From contig OZ024896.1 of NCBI GenBank assembly GCA_964017195.1, forward strand, positions 5,278,487-5,342,486: a DNA stretch of 64,000 nt, in the 5' to 3' direction. The stretch's first letter is position 1, and each line of letters starts with the position of its first letter. Both the position numbers and the translations under genes were made by a program. This document shows, one piece after another, positions 10,890 through 22,689 of the stretch. A model generated the notes under the pieces. That model made no database searches. It was not told where the DNA came from and saw nothing but the letters and a program-made list of their open reading frames with translations. This stretch comes from Siderastrea radians (lineage: Eukaryota; Cnidaria; Anthozoa; Scleractinia; Rhizangiidae).

Positions 10890-13800
10890 TTACTTCACGC
10901 AAGGTTCGCCGGTCTCAAACATCGGATCTACACTGTACATCTTTGCGAAGTTGCACGGGCGCGGCAACACCCTACCAACAAGCAAATTATTGGAGTCTTC
11001 TAGCAGCACTCTTAACTGCATCGCTACTCTTTTGTTGTTAACAGTTCCTCCAAGCAAAGCACAGGACACTCCGTAAGAACACCATAGGTACAAACGTCCA
11101 TTACAATGTTCTTTCACACTTTGCAAGTTGTTTGGTATCTCATAAACAGGTTTGTCCGTTAGCAAGATAATAGCATCGGATTTTGAAATCCGGTCTTGAA
11201 CCAGTTGAGCAGGTTTTAGACCCAGGGTGGAGGTGAACTGGGAGCGAGGTTCTTCCAAGACTGGGAACAGTCTTCCTTTAGACGTTGAAGCTATTGAGCA
11301 ATAAGAGAAATAATGTTACATGACAAGCTGGAGATTCACTTGAAATGAATTTCTTTCCACCCGAGCTGACTACTGCGAGAACGCACAGTCGCACAAGAGG
11401 AAGTCATGCCTTGAAAATAAGAACAGTCAGCTGCCGCTAAAGGGACACGTTTTTTACGTTTCGGGGTAATAATGTGCTGAAATTTAATTTAAATGCTCTT
11501 ACACGTAACAGAATACTCCTACAACGTCAAGAGAAGGAAATCAAATGATTTTCTCAAAGGAAGAACAACCATCGTCAGTTTCTGGCGATTTTTCCACGAA
11601 ACAAAGGAAATACTTGATCAACCTAGCTGATGTTTTCAAGTAGCAACCATTTCTTCAAGCGATCCGCCGCCAAATGCACTTAATTATAGTCGCAGAGAAC
11701 TGGTAGAGTAGTCTAAAAGGAAACTCAACCAGTATTTTTGGGTTTTTGCTGTCTTTCAGCTTTTCAAAGTTATCCTAAATATTAGTGACAGTGTCCCTTT
11801 AATACCTTTAAGTACTCTTTTACGTAAGAATCATTCCCTCAGCATGGAATCTTCTGCTGTCTGTAGAACATTTTTGGAGAACTTCCAGAAACATATTTAG
11901 ACCATTTTTCGAGATATTTGCATCGACGCCTAACTCTGTATAAACCTATCATATAAATTAAAAGTACAGTTAGATCGAAGTGCTTGTCGCGAGTTTCTAC
12001 GCGGTAATTTCGCCGATTTCGTTCCACTCATTCACGCTGTCACGTGTATCCCTTTTCGGTCGACAATCCTCGAGGGTAAGAGACTGGTTCCACCTCAGAT
12101 TTCTACCATCTAGGCTCTGCAATATTTGTGACTGTTTCTCTCTTACATGCTACTATAATTATTATCTGTATTTAACTACAAATCTACCTTTCATTATCAT
12201 GACATTACTTGTTTGCATGTAGTAAAGGTTTTGTCTGCGCATGCATAACTTGTAAGCATTCCATAAAAACAGATTGACCCTTGACCTCAATCGTATACTG
12301 AACGTGTAAAAATGTCACTTGTTTGCATCTTGTAAAAATATTGCCTACAAAGCTCGGTTAAGCATCTGAGAGAGATAGCTTGGCCCTTGACCTCAAACGT
12401 TTACTGAACGTGTAAGAATGTTACTTGTTTACAGCTAGAAAAGATTCTGCCTGAATAACTCAGAGAGATGTCTTGGCTCTTGGCCTCAAACGTATAAACT
12501 GAACATGTTAAAATGCCATTTAATTTCGTATTTCAAAGGGGTCCTTACTGCCCAGCCGGGCAGATGAAGAGTGGAGTGTATTTTGACGTTTATCAGTCTT
12601 CATCGTCTTCATCAGGTTTATTTGAAGGAAAGGAATCGCGTGCTCACGACGAGCACTCTCTTCTTCGCCCTGTGGGATAATCGACTAAAATGAACACACA
12701 AGCAACGCGTGTGACGTGCGCGCGCGTGATGAGCCGTTCACTACACGAACGAGTCATTACGCGCACGTCGCCGTGCTCATTACTATCCCTGAACGGAAAG
12801 AGAGACTGCTCGTAGTCCATACACGGTATACAATGCTGCCTCGGTCCCAGACGTTTCTCTCGCGATGGAAATTCGTGCGCAACGGACGGAGGCTTCGCCT
12901 CTCTTAGTTCTCCTTCCCGTGGTCCCTCGCGCTTCGTCACCAGTCACTCGCGTTTCGCGCTCGCCTTTGTTTGCGACCAAAGTGCGAAACGAAGCGTCTG
13001 AATGCAGTATATACTGTTTCAAAACTTGATACAATGTCTCAATATCAATATGAACCAAGGGTAAGGGGTGAGAGCTAAGCCGATAAGCTTAGAACGCAGG
13101 CGACGAATCGTAAAACACGATATTATCGGTAATTAAACACTTGTGTCATTTTTTGGATTTGTCATTTCATACTGCGACATCATGCCACCAATACTCTGTT
13201 GACAGTACATCTACCATAGACATGTATACGGCTCTGTGAAATTTCCCGTCTTTGAGTTAAGACCTCTTATACCGTCTATATACCATGAAAACTCGCGATT
13301 TCTTTATAACAACCTGATGAAGGCTGATGTTAGCCAGCCGAAATATTGTAACAACGTCTTTACACGATCTTTGATTAGACTGTAATTAGACTGTATTACT
13401 CTTCGGGCAATTGTTTAATGTGCTTTTCTGTAACTGTCCATTAAAAAGCAATCTCTTTATCACGTAGAGTGCTATTATTCTTCGTTATACTAAGCACATT
13501 AATGTCCTTTCAAAACCTTGCCGTAAGGGTAATGCAGTTCTATTTTTTAAACTTATTTATGGCTGAAACCTTGTACCATTATACGACTTGTCCGTGGTTT
13601 TGTTTAGTTTGTTTAACACTATTTTTTGAAAAAAAAATTAAGAGAGTAACTTCTGAAGTTTGTAAATTCACTTCGGTTGTCATGAGATGGCCTTGCCTTA
13701 AGTCTAATTTTTAAGCCAAACGACGGGAAAATGAACAAAGTCGCAAAGACTACGCCCAGAACGGACTTTAAGAGAGTGTTTTCGTGAAAGGGAAGGGATA

Positions 13801-13967
13801 GAGAGAGGGAAAACTCCCCATGCAAAAGTTTAACAACCTTTAAATCATTCTTACTTACCAAATAACGTTATACAGTGTCCCTCATCACAGATTCTTTTCA
13901 CAATAGATTGAGCGCATTTTGGATTGTTTTTGTGAAATTCAAAGTTTAAAAACACAACAATATACAT
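10890..13967 (-). CDS. Two-exon gene for a 169-aa cysteine-rich protein, copy A
   Basis: Exon 1 coding part is 13967-13859 and exon 2 is 11290-10890, joined with frame kept. The donor reads TTATTTG|GTAAGTA and the acceptor CAATAG|CTTCAACG. The transcribed first exon probably begins at 14020 after TTTTGCAG. An in-frame stop ten codons upstream of the ATG supports the start. The protein begins MYIVVFLNFEFHKNN and has eight cysteines, including KCAQ, RICDEGHC, EHCNG, WCSYGVSC, PRPC and GEPC. I do not recognise the family. The second copy at 46031-48635 has identical exon lengths (162 and 401 bp), the same splice sites and no frame damage, while the intron between them has diverged with many indels. 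That contrast suggests both copies encode protein. No clear signal peptide is seen; the N-terminus is only weakly hydrophobic. Further 5' non-coding exons could lie upstream. Confidence 0.65.
11291..13858 (-). other. Intron of the 169-aa gene, copy A
   Basis: It aligns with 46432-48526 but with many indels. A GC-rich, CpG-rich block (about 12640-12990) is present only here. Three diverged repeats of about 130 bp occur at about 12220-12500, each with CTTGTTT(G/A)CA and a TTGACCTCAA-type phrase. No coding function is supported. Confidence 0.5.
13314..13343 (+). other. Hammerhead-ribozyme-like core motif in the intron
   Basis: The stretch has CTGATGA at 13314-13320, a possible helix II of GGCTG paired with CAGCC, and GAAA at 13340-13343. 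This is the conserved catalytic core layout of hammerhead ribozymes. No convincing helix III or cleavage triplet was identified. The copy-B equivalent (48033-48062) keeps CTGATGA and GAAA but has lost the helix II pairing. Confidence 0.3.
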
Positions 13968-14020
13968 TGCTTGATCGTCACGAGATGTCTTCCTTTACAT
14001 CTGGCCCGTTGGCAGACAAA

Positions 14021-16500
14021 CTGCAAAACATAAATGGGTCAAAGGTTTTTTAGGTCGATGAATTAAGGAGAACAATCATGTTGATATTAGAGCTTAAAAG
14101 TTAAAGTTGCAACTGGTCTATGAATCGTGTCGTTCGTTTTCTCAGGCAAAAAACTTTACATTCCTTTGTGTCTAAACTCTATGAAATTCCTGTACTTTTA
14201 ATTAAAAAAAATATGAAACTAGGGTCAAGAAAGGAAACTGATAGACTTTTAGCCCAATTATTCGCACAAGTCGTCACGAGTTGTTGCAGGTGGAAACAGG
14301 GCAAACTTCAAGAGCGTTGATTATATTTTTAACCACGCGTTGTTGCTCAGCTCGATCATTCTACGAGGGGCGGGGAGAGGGAGGGATCAGACTTCCATAA
14401 ATAAAAACGACTGCGTGGCTCATATGTTTTTTTAGACAAGAGAGTTCTTTTATCTTTTCCGCCAGTGACTTGAGATAAATGCATTTTACATACGGCTGAT
14501 GAGACCGTAAGTGCTGTTAGAGGACCAGCCAAACACATAGGCACACAATGCGTGCAGAGACAATGACGTTTTATTCTGCAATATGGTGAAATTTATGAGG
14601 ACAACCTTTGGGTCTTACACCACTGTAGTGCAGTCCCACCCGTACCTTAACTCCCTCAACCACGCCTTCCCCTCCCCGCTTGCCGCAAAGATGTAACACG
14701 TCTTTGTCAGAGCGAGGAATCAGCATAATCAGTTATCATACAAACCTGGTAAAGAGCAGCGTGACTAAGTGAAGTTAATTATGGCGTGACATTAAAATCG
14801 CACGCAAAGTAAATAAAGCTCTCCATTTCCCTTTTCTTCGAAGACACCATATTCCAACGCGTCGGTTTCTTAAATTTTCGGTTTTTTGCGAACATAAATA
14901 ACTTCGCTGCTAATATAAATTTTTCATAGCAAATTTCAACATTTAATTTCCGCCTACATTTTGAAGTTGATACGCCTGTTTTCTTCTAAACAAAAACAAA
15001 ACCCTGAACCTGAATGAAATTCATCAAGCTTTCAAAATTCAACATGTCTCTAGTAGAATGCTTTGCATTCTCGTCCCCATAGCTACGCGGCTTTTTTTAA
15101 ATTACGTCTCTTGTAGCTCTGGTAACGGCCAAAACTTAATTTTTTTTATAGGCCGATTCAAACTGTATGGGCAATAACGTAAAAATTTTTTGGCTTCCAC
15201 GCAAAACGTTTTATTTCCGATTGGATTAATCAGGGCATTAATTAATATATTGACTTGATCAATTTCCACGCAAAGAATGCGGCTTAGGGCAGATTAAGTG
15301 ACCAAATTTTAAATTCAAGGTGTTGAGATTGTCGCTAAATGCCAGCGATTCTTTCCTCGCTGCAGCATTTTCTACAAAACTAAAGCTTGTCTCATCAACT
15401 TTTGTAATGACCTCTTGATGTCGATGTTTAAAAACGTGGGCGCCAAATGCTTCTGGAAATTTCGATGGGGTAAAACGTAATACACCATAGCGTTTAGGTG
15501 ATGGCGAAACGATAATTACACAGTTGACATTCTCATACAACAGAAACCAGACGAATGTAATAAAATAACTGTACAATTCAATATAACCCAAATGCAATAA
15601 TATTATACCTTTAATCAGGCAAGATACAAATCCAAAACCCGTGAGCAAAATGCAGGGACAATCCTTCTTCTGAACAACTACGGCACGAAAGGCAGCTTCT
15701 TAAGTTTGTTCCTTTTAAAGCAGGTTTTCCGCTAATTACAAGAGATTAACAGGGTCGCGAACAGCTTTTAGTCGATCCATAAAGCACCACGACTCGATCG
15801 ATAGGAATTCAAATTTCTCAGCTGTTGTCAGAATTGTCATGCCCAGAGCTCCACGGACGAGAACGGAGCAGGCGCAATAGCACCTTAACGAATTGGACAT
15901 GCGCTACCGGATGTCGTGAATTTCACGACATCCGGTAATGGCTGATACCAGAGCCCTACGATCCCACCGCTGACAAAACAGATCGTAGGCTCTGGGAACG
16001 AGAATGAATGCTTTGTTGTTAATCTTGCGTTCGGTTCGAGATGTTTTGGGCGTTGCGCTACATTCCGAAGCTGAGCTTTCAACTACGCAAATTTGTTCAA
16101 CACGCTTTGAACTATGAATTCCATGTTTACGCACGCAAAAATGACACTGCAAATGCTAAAGTCGCTGTTACCTAGAGACAACCCGAAGTATTTTATGCTG
16201 TTTTACTCTAGTCTTTTCACTACCGTTACAAACTTGGGCTTTAAATATTGTTTCTTTCACTGTTTTTATTTTAATAAGGGAGTGAAATATCTACTTTGAA
16301 ATATCTTCGGGCGATACATGCGGTAGTAGCTGGTGGTGAGAAGGTTTTCGTGCGGGTGTAGTCAAGTTAACCAAAGCGTGACAAAGCGTGACATAACAAT
16401 TTTAGGTAACATTGATTGCGTGATTGTAATCGGAAATATGATCTTTGTTTGACCTATTGTTTGTTAAAGTAAGCGTGCAAATATTCTAGTACCTATTCTA
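14021..16500. other. Non-coding region upstream of the 169-aa gene, copy A
   Basis: No gene is supported. About 14440-14530 is a tract found three times in the window (also 41155-41245 and 49140-49230). On the - strand it reads LTVSSAVCKMHLSQVTGGKD with little change, so it could be an exon or a repeat; no matching splice pair was found. From about 14530 to 18180 there is no copy-B counterpart. Confidence 0.4.
15905..15937. repeat. Perfect 33-bp hairpin
   Basis: Two 16-bp arms (TACCGGATGTCGTGAA and its complement) meet at one central base. It is followed at about 15948-15996 by a second inverted repeat with GATCGTAGGCTCTGG. Both resemble a foldback repeat; no gene is involved. Confidence 0.85.
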
Positions 16501-17193
16501 AGGGTGCGTTTCTTTGGGAAAATCTAAATCCGGATTCTTGTATCCAAAAACGGATTTTACGTTTCTCTAGCTCTACCTCAACCCGAAAATGGATTAATCT
16601 GGGTTTAGTGATCTGAAGAATCCACACTCCGAGTGGATACATCAGATCAAATCTAAATCCGGATTTTTAGGATTCATGATCCGTGCGTTTCTTTGGGGAA
16701 CGGATCCGAAAATAGTACATCTGTCAAGCGGTCTTCCATGCAAATTTACTGGTCTCGCCATATTTTCTCTCGATCTTGCGTGACAAAACATTCCATCGTG
16801 AAAAAGTAACTTCAGGTGATTATTCCGTTCCGTATATTTGAAAAGTTTTCTCCAAAAGAACAGACAGAAGCATTGACACGTCAGGATAACTTCATTTGTG
16901 TACCATTTCTGTAATTCAGGGACCAGATTTTGCTAATTGTTAACGCAAATAGCGAGTTCACTTGAACTACTGCAGATACTGTCCTTGTTTATAAATTATT
17001 TGTATTCCATTCTAGTTGAATTCTAGGGAAGTACGAGAGAAATATCGTTTTGATATATATATTGCGTGCCTCCAGCCTGTCTTGTCATAGCAAAATAATC
17101 CTTTTTCGGATTTTGCGTTTCTTTGGCGTCGAAGAATCCATATGATCTCGGATCACTAATCCGTTCTCGGATTCTCCCAAAGAAACGCACCCT
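16501..17193. mobile_element. 693-bp MITE with 18-bp TIRs
   Basis: The ends are AGGGTGCGTTTCTTTGGG and its complement. The sub-terminal parts are rich in CGGATT and its inverse. Flanks read CTA and AG, so the target duplication is unclear (TAA/TAG is possible if the element starts one base later). No transposase is seen. Confidence 0.75.
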
Positions 17194-17197
17194 AGTA

Positions 17198-17678
17198 TGT
17201 GTCGCGTGGAATATCAAATGTAGTTCGTGTTTTCCGTCTCAAAACACGTAGGAAGACTAGTTCCTTCAAGTACCAAGTTTCAGCGTAGGATTCTGCTCGC
17301 ATAACCGCCTAGTTCCGCAGGATTTACGTAAGTTTTCATCCATATCTCTGTAGTTGCGGTTATGTCGTAATTAATAAGTTGTTCATCCCAAAGGAAACTC
17401 CATTTATCTCCAATATTTTCTAGCACGTATTACTTAGCTACCATCATGTATATAAGAACGTTGATCCAAGCAATAAAGTAGATTCAGTTGATTGTACAGA
17501 AGCTGAGTGTGTCTCACTCCGCGAGTGTGCTCCCGATAAGCCAAAAGCCAGCCCAAGCATCGCAACAGTTCGATGCTATAACCAACCCTCGGCGGTGTTT
17601 TTCACTACACGGGTATAAATCGGCCGGAACTTGTTACTTCACATCAAAAGTTATGGTTCACACCTTTTCGGTTTACCA
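17198..17678 (+). mobile_element. Possible solo LTR
   Basis: The segment starts TGTGTCGCG and ends TTTACCA, with AGTA on both sides (17194-17197 and 17679-17682). It has a TATATAAG box at about 17450 and AATAAAG at about 17471, the order expected in an LTR. No second LTR or gag/pol was seen. A 4-bp flank match could be chance, and the segment abuts a MITE end. Confidence 0.35.
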
Positions 17679-18116
17679 AGTATTTCTGCTTCGGAGCAGA
17701 ACACAACAATTCGTGAAATAAGTCGAGTTGGTTTCTTGCGACCAGGACGTTCTATTCATACTAAAGCTCAAATTGACGAGTCCGTCTCGTGTTTGCTGCC
17801 GTAGAAATTTTTACTCCGGCTTAGTTAACGCAAGACTGCAACGCGAGTAAAATCGTGCCAGACATCAAGGATACAAAACAGCGCATTCGAAGTATATCCA
17901 GACTCGCGAATACAGACCCCTTCAAAGCGCGGGGGTCGTACTCCTATGGTATAAGTTGTATTGGTATGTGCCGCTGTTGACCCAAGGGTTTCAGTGTATC
18001 GGTGGCAAACCCCCTCCCAACATTTCACAGAATACACCCCCGGCCTCACAGAAGAAAGACAAACTGCATGCATGCATGCACTCGGCGTTGATTTTTTCAG
18101 GCTACAGCATAAGCCA

Positions 18117-18174
18117 TGACGTCACTAAATTAATGACGTCATTGGCAAATGACGTCACTAAATTAGTGACGTCA
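18117..18174. promoter_or_regulatory. Array of four perfect CRE octamers
   Basis: TGACGTCA occurs at 18117, 18134, 18150 and 18167. The spacing is 17, 16 and 17 bp, arising from a 33-bp unit present twice. The octamer is the full cAMP response element bound by CREB/ATF bZIP proteins. Its function here is inferred only from the motif. The array is absent from copy B. Palindromic TGACGTCA units also occur in some foldback repeats, so it may be a repeat rather than an enhancer. Confidence 0.5.
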
Positions 18175-19891
18175 TTGGCTAAAAAGTGATCAAAATATCT
18201 TGTTTTTCGACATTGATACAAACAGGATGTAGATACAAACCTACGTCAATTCAAAGAACCCAAAGCGGATGTTGATACACGGACTTCACGCAGCATTTCG
18301 GTCACGCGTATCTTTCGTTAGTTTTTTGGTTTGATCTGGCCCAGAGCAGGAACATCGGAAATTCAAGCCAGCCAAGCTTCAGTGCTTTTGAAAACCATAT
18401 AGCAAATAAGCACTTGCGACAATTTGTCCCCGCAATTTGTTTTGAAAGATTAGGCAAAAGACGGTGGGGTCTCCCCGCATTCAAGATAATTATTCACAAA
18501 ATGTCATGCAAGAAAAATAGTAAACAATAAAAATATTATTTGCTTTTCTTCCTTTGGCAGTTCTGACAAAAAGCCAAGTCTTTGTCCTTGAGAACGTGTA
18601 ATCAGGATACAATTATCTTTTTCTAGTCTTAAGTTTGATCCATAATCTTAAAGGGGGCACTGCAATATCATGTGGTACTTGAGCTACCAAAAGTTTTTAT
18701 CTGATATTCAAAACAAGAGAAATATGTAAGATGTAAATCGTCTCTTGAGGTGTAATGTTTTCGCTGGAAATTAAAAACGGTGTACATGCATTTAAAAAAT
18801 AATGGGTAGCTACCGATTACTTTTCAATCTTAACGTTTAACCGGTCCAAGCCAGTTTTTCTCAGACATAACAGACGCCGGGTAAAATAGATTATGTTCTC
18901 AACAGTGAAGGCTCCGCTCATGAAGACGAAAACTTCGCCGGTTGCTTTTTTCTACGAGAAAAGATTTAAAAGAGTGAAATCGGCAGCAATGTTTTTTTTG
19001 ATGCTCCCTTCTATACAATGGGTTGGCTTTTCTCGTGTGCTGAGTAGTGTAATTCTTTAGCCCGTCGTTTTACAACACAAATAAGCATCCCCATAGAAAA
19101 TGTCCTTGTGTTGTTAAGCGACTTGAATTTTTTTAGTATTTATATTGACAATAACTATGAATTTGTTCTTTAAAAGACCTTGGCCCAGTTGCCGGCCTTA
19201 AATTGATCGCCGAAGGCAGTTTGCATATATCTCTTAATACAACAAAGATCACGCGCGCTATGGTAGTACATGGTAGATACTCACCGCACAGAACTTGACC
19301 TACTACCTCGTCCTGACAACTGGGTTTCAATACGTGATGTCTTTTAACCTTTGCGCTTTTCCTTTAAGTCGTAGGCTCTTGATCATCGCTGATGTCAAAA
19401 TAAGTGGAAACATTTTGCGACTTGGCGGGGGTAGTTATATAACCTTGAGATGTGATGCATGATACCTGCTCGGCCAACACGTGAAATAATATCTAAAATC
19501 ACGCATGTAGAGCATGCTTGTATAAAACGATAACTGATTGTATGGTATCGTACTTTGGAACTGTCACGTGTAGTACGTGACCTACTCAAGAACATGGTAG
19601 TTAGAGACTGCAACAGATCGTACCGGGAGTCACATAAGAGCTATTGAGCTATAGAGTTTATCTGTTTGGCTTAATTGATGTGTGTAGTTCCATGGATAGC
19701 ATGGAAGCCTGTTTACAGGCTCTCAGAAGCTTTGGAATTAAACGAAAAGAAAGCTGGCGAGCGGAGGAAGCCGTTGAGTGTTCTCATTATACGCCCCAAT
19801 CCGATTATGCGTGGGACGTCACAAGTTTGCTTGTGTTCAATAAAACTACTGACAATGTATTTTTAGCGAGTAATTTTCAAATATATGTATC
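18175..19891. other. Duplicated non-coding tract (copy A)
   Basis: The tract matches 49230-50627 and 51164-51476. Part of it (about 18190-18560) is also present in inverted and direct orientation at 40670-41410. A candidate short exon on the - strand ends at about 19285 with CTGTGCG|GTGAGT, kept in copy B at about 50295, but it could not be joined convincingly to the 169-aa gene. The + strand phrase QALRSFGIKRKESWRAEE (about 19710) is conserved in copy B but breaks down downstream in both. Confidence 0.4.
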
Positions 19892-19894
19892 TTA

Positions 19895-20821
19895 GGGAAG
19901 GTACGTTTTTTCTTAGGGGGGGAGGGCTGGGGAATTTTGGTATTTTTTCCCAAAAAAGTGTTGGCCCTCCCTTGCGTTTTAATTAAAAAACTCCTGACCC
20001 CCCACCTTTAGGTGACTGACAAAAGCGCGACCCTCCCCTCACTACAACATGGTATGTTCCATGCTGTAGAAACCTCAGAACGTTTCGCTTGTGAACGCAA
20101 AGTGTTTAAATATGAATATAGCTCGATATTGAATGTGTGCGTGCTGAAACAAGGAAAATGCGAACAATCAGTGTGGGATATTTACGTTTTATAGCTGAAG
20201 TTTGAATATGGAAGTATTTGAGTATTATAAAAGCTTTGAACATAAAATATCTAAGGGAAAATACACACGCTTCTTTCTCCGACTAGCCGGCATTGTTGTT
20301 GGTTATTTTAACAGAAAGGTTTAGTTGTTTAGCATGCGAAATCTGCCTCTCAAAAACAAATATTTCCGACATTTCCGACAGGGTAGAGCGCATTGTTGGA
20401 TCTACTAGTAACTCTTCAGAACTAAACGTCTCAGGAGATCAGGCAGCGGATAGCCAACAGCAAGAAGCTGAAGAAACGATACCTGAGTCAAGTACTTCTC
20501 GATAGGGACGGAAAAGGACACGAGTCCTCCGAGAAAAACTATGTGCCATGGCATAATATACATGTAAAAATGTAACCTAGTACCTATAATAAAACACCAA
20601 ATTAAATCAAAGTATAGGTGAAAAGAAAAACTTAATCTGTAAGAAAAATGGAAAGCAACATGACAAAAATTCTCATTAAAAAATTCTGGAAAAAATGTGT
20701 GACCCTCCCTTGAATAGCTCACATGAGGTATGGCCCTCCCCTTTTGGTGCTCACTTTCACTGATGACCCTCCCCTCTGAGGCCCCAGCCCTCCCCCCCCC
20801 CAAGAAAAAACGTACCTTCCC
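19895..20821. mobile_element. 927-bp MITE, TTA target site
   Basis: The TIRs read GGGAAGGTACGTTTTTTCTT and its complement, followed by a G-rich part. TTA flanks it at 19892-19894 and 20822-20824. Copy B has the empty site with one TTA at 51477-51479. The TWA-type target suggests PIF/Harbinger. Internal open frames (for example 20293-20505) do not resemble a transposase. Confidence 0.88.
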
Positions 20822-21148
20822 TTATTCTGTTTTCGACATGGCAAACCTTTGCGTTTTATTTCTCAGAAATAATGACTCGCTCGGCTCAATATTATAAACG
20901 CCTGTTCTGCAGGCTAGGTCAACAACGTTCATCACGTTCATATACTGTTTTACTTGCTCACTATTACAAACTGATTTATTTGTAAGTAATTTAGTTTCGG
21001 TTTTCAGAAATGATTTCACGAATCACGCTCTTTTAAATAAGGAGATCACGCGTCACGCTTGACCTCAAATTCACGGATCACTGCAGGATATCACTGCAAT
21101 ATTTGGGCGGCTTTCACCACAAGGCGCAGAGGAGCAATATTTGACTTA

Positions 21149-22337
21149 GCCTCCCACGCAGTCGTTTTTAGGGCAGTCGTATTACTCTCCTCCCCACAAA
21201 CGCCTGCTTACCCGAGCTCAACATTCCTTTCCGCCGCTTAGCCAATCACATTGTACCTACTCACGTCCGGCAGGTTGACCTTGACCGCAGGACGCTTTCG
21301 CGGGAACACATGCAGATAAACATGACGCGCGACATAAATTTCAAAATGTTAGTGAACGTCACCTCAAAATCGTTGAATGCAGGGATAACTAAGTTTCCGA
21401 AGCTTTCAAATGGCACATTGAACTTGGATTTTGGAGAAACAAATTTATTTAAGAGCGCGATTTGCTCTGTTTAGACATTAAATTTATGATATCGTGTTGC
21501 AACCGGGTGATTCAATAAACCTTATAACGTGATGCGTGGCATTACGTGAATAACTTTTTCCAAAAGCATTCATTGAATGCAGGAATAACAACATTCTCTG
21601 AGCTTTCAAATAGTACATTTAACTTAGAAATTCAGGAATATCTGCAGAAATCCGTCGAGGGATTTTAAACTGACTGATGAATTCATCGTAAAAGATATAA
21701 GCTCTGTGTATTCACAAATAGCGATTGTAAACTAACAGTCCCTTCTGCTCAGGGAATGTCATGCGAGAAGAGCATGCGAACGCGCCTTGATTCGACGCGA
21801 AGATCGTAGAAACGTTAGCGGATATGCCAGCGAACTTGAGTATTTCGCTGCTGAAACGCACTTGGTTGTTGTGCCGTGTGATATTTTCATCTCATTTATC
21901 GGTTTATCATCTCGTTCGGTCCTTTGCCGTCTTACTCTTTGCCTTTTCAAGTCGTAGAAGTCACGTATTTCCCTTCGCATTACATTGCTCCATCAGTTTG
22001 AGAAGCGCTGAAGTCCTCACTGACGATGAACTTGATCAGGCAAGCAAGATTAACAGCGCTTTGTCAGAAAATTCGAACTTTTTCGAAAGATGACGGAATA
22101 AAAGCGTCGCACAAGAAACACCCGCGTCTCTGAGGAAAAACAATCGTGGGAAATATAATACAGAAGCATATGTTATAGCAACTAATTTGATTGCACATCG
22201 TCAGACAATGCCTCAATGGTGATTGGTTAGATTGTCTCGCAAGTAAAACAATGGGAAAGGAATGTCAAACTCGGGTAAGCAGGCGTTTGTGGGGAGGAGG
22301 GTAATACGACTCCCCTAAAAACGACTGCGTGGGAGGC
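21149..22337. mobile_element. TIR element with 9-bp target duplication (Mutator-like)
   Basis: The ends are inverted copies starting GCCTCCCACGCAGTCG; the pairing extends about 80 bp. Including the outer TA on each side (21147-22339) the element is flanked by TATTTGACT on both sides. A 9-bp duplication fits Mutator-like elements. Small internal frames on both strands (about 21760-22090) are not recognisable. Confidence 0.75.
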
Positions 22338-22406
22338 TATATTTGACTGTGATGCTGTCTAAATTCATCGCGCAAATTCAAAACAATAAACGGCTTGCCG
22401 GGATTC

Positions 22407-22687
22407 GTTAATAACTGCGAGGATCTTCTTTACATTTATTTCTTCATTCCGCAGTTCAAATATATGAATTTCATATATTCATAATTTCATCTTCATCTTT
22501 CCCGGGTATATTACGAACCAATTTAATGACCAGCTCCCAGTTGGCTTGTTAGCTCAATTGGTTAGAGCGCTGCACCGGTATCGCCGAGGTCAGGGTTCGA
22601 ATCCCGGCAAGCCTGATTTTTCAGGCTTTCTTTTCGCAACTGCATAAGTTGCGTTAATAACTGCGAGGATCTTCTTTACATTTATTT
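22407..22687 (+). repeat. tRNA-related SINE with duplicated tail
   Basis: Bases 22543-22614 look like a tRNA gene: TAGCTCAATTGG (A box) and GGTTCGAATCC (B box), and ends that pair (GGCTTG with CAAGCC). The anticodon arm does not form a proper stem, so it is a tRNA-derived SINE head, not a tRNA gene. It is followed by TTTTTCAGGC and a 35-bp tail (22653-22687) that also occurs just upstream at 22407-22441. A truncated relative is at 47784-47866. Confidence 0.75.
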
Positions 22688-22689
22688 TA

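Larger units (their letters stand above)
1..21115 (+). repeat. Segmental duplication, copy A
   Basis: This tract is collinear with 25026-51800. Matching pairs are 1-2334 with 25026-26901, 2329-8600 with 35271-40690, about 9270-14530 with 45510-49230, and about 18190-21115 with 49230-51800. The match covers genes and intergenic DNA alike, so this is a genomic duplication rather than retrocopying. The left end lies outside the window. Copy A alone carries the elements at 89-570, 7404-8199 and 19895-20821, and about 3.6 kb at 14530-18180 that copy B lacks. Boundaries were read by eye and are approximate. Confidence 0.9.

Noticed and set aside
12644..13058. CpG-island promoter with small genes
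   Set aside because: The GC-rich block is present only in copy A inside an intron, and its frames overlap on both strands without recognisable features.
17825..18073. Coding exon on the - strand (82-aa frame)
   Set aside because: No splice sites or paralogue support; it lies in copy-A-only sequence beside a possible LTR.
19644..19895. Small gene or helicase exon (QALRSFGIKRKESWRAEE)
   Set aside because: The phrase is conserved in copy B, but the frames diverge right after it and no splice partner was found.
22543..22614. tRNA gene (Ile-like)
   Set aside because: A and B boxes and the acceptor stem are present, but the anticodon arm does not pair, and a SINE-like tail follows.
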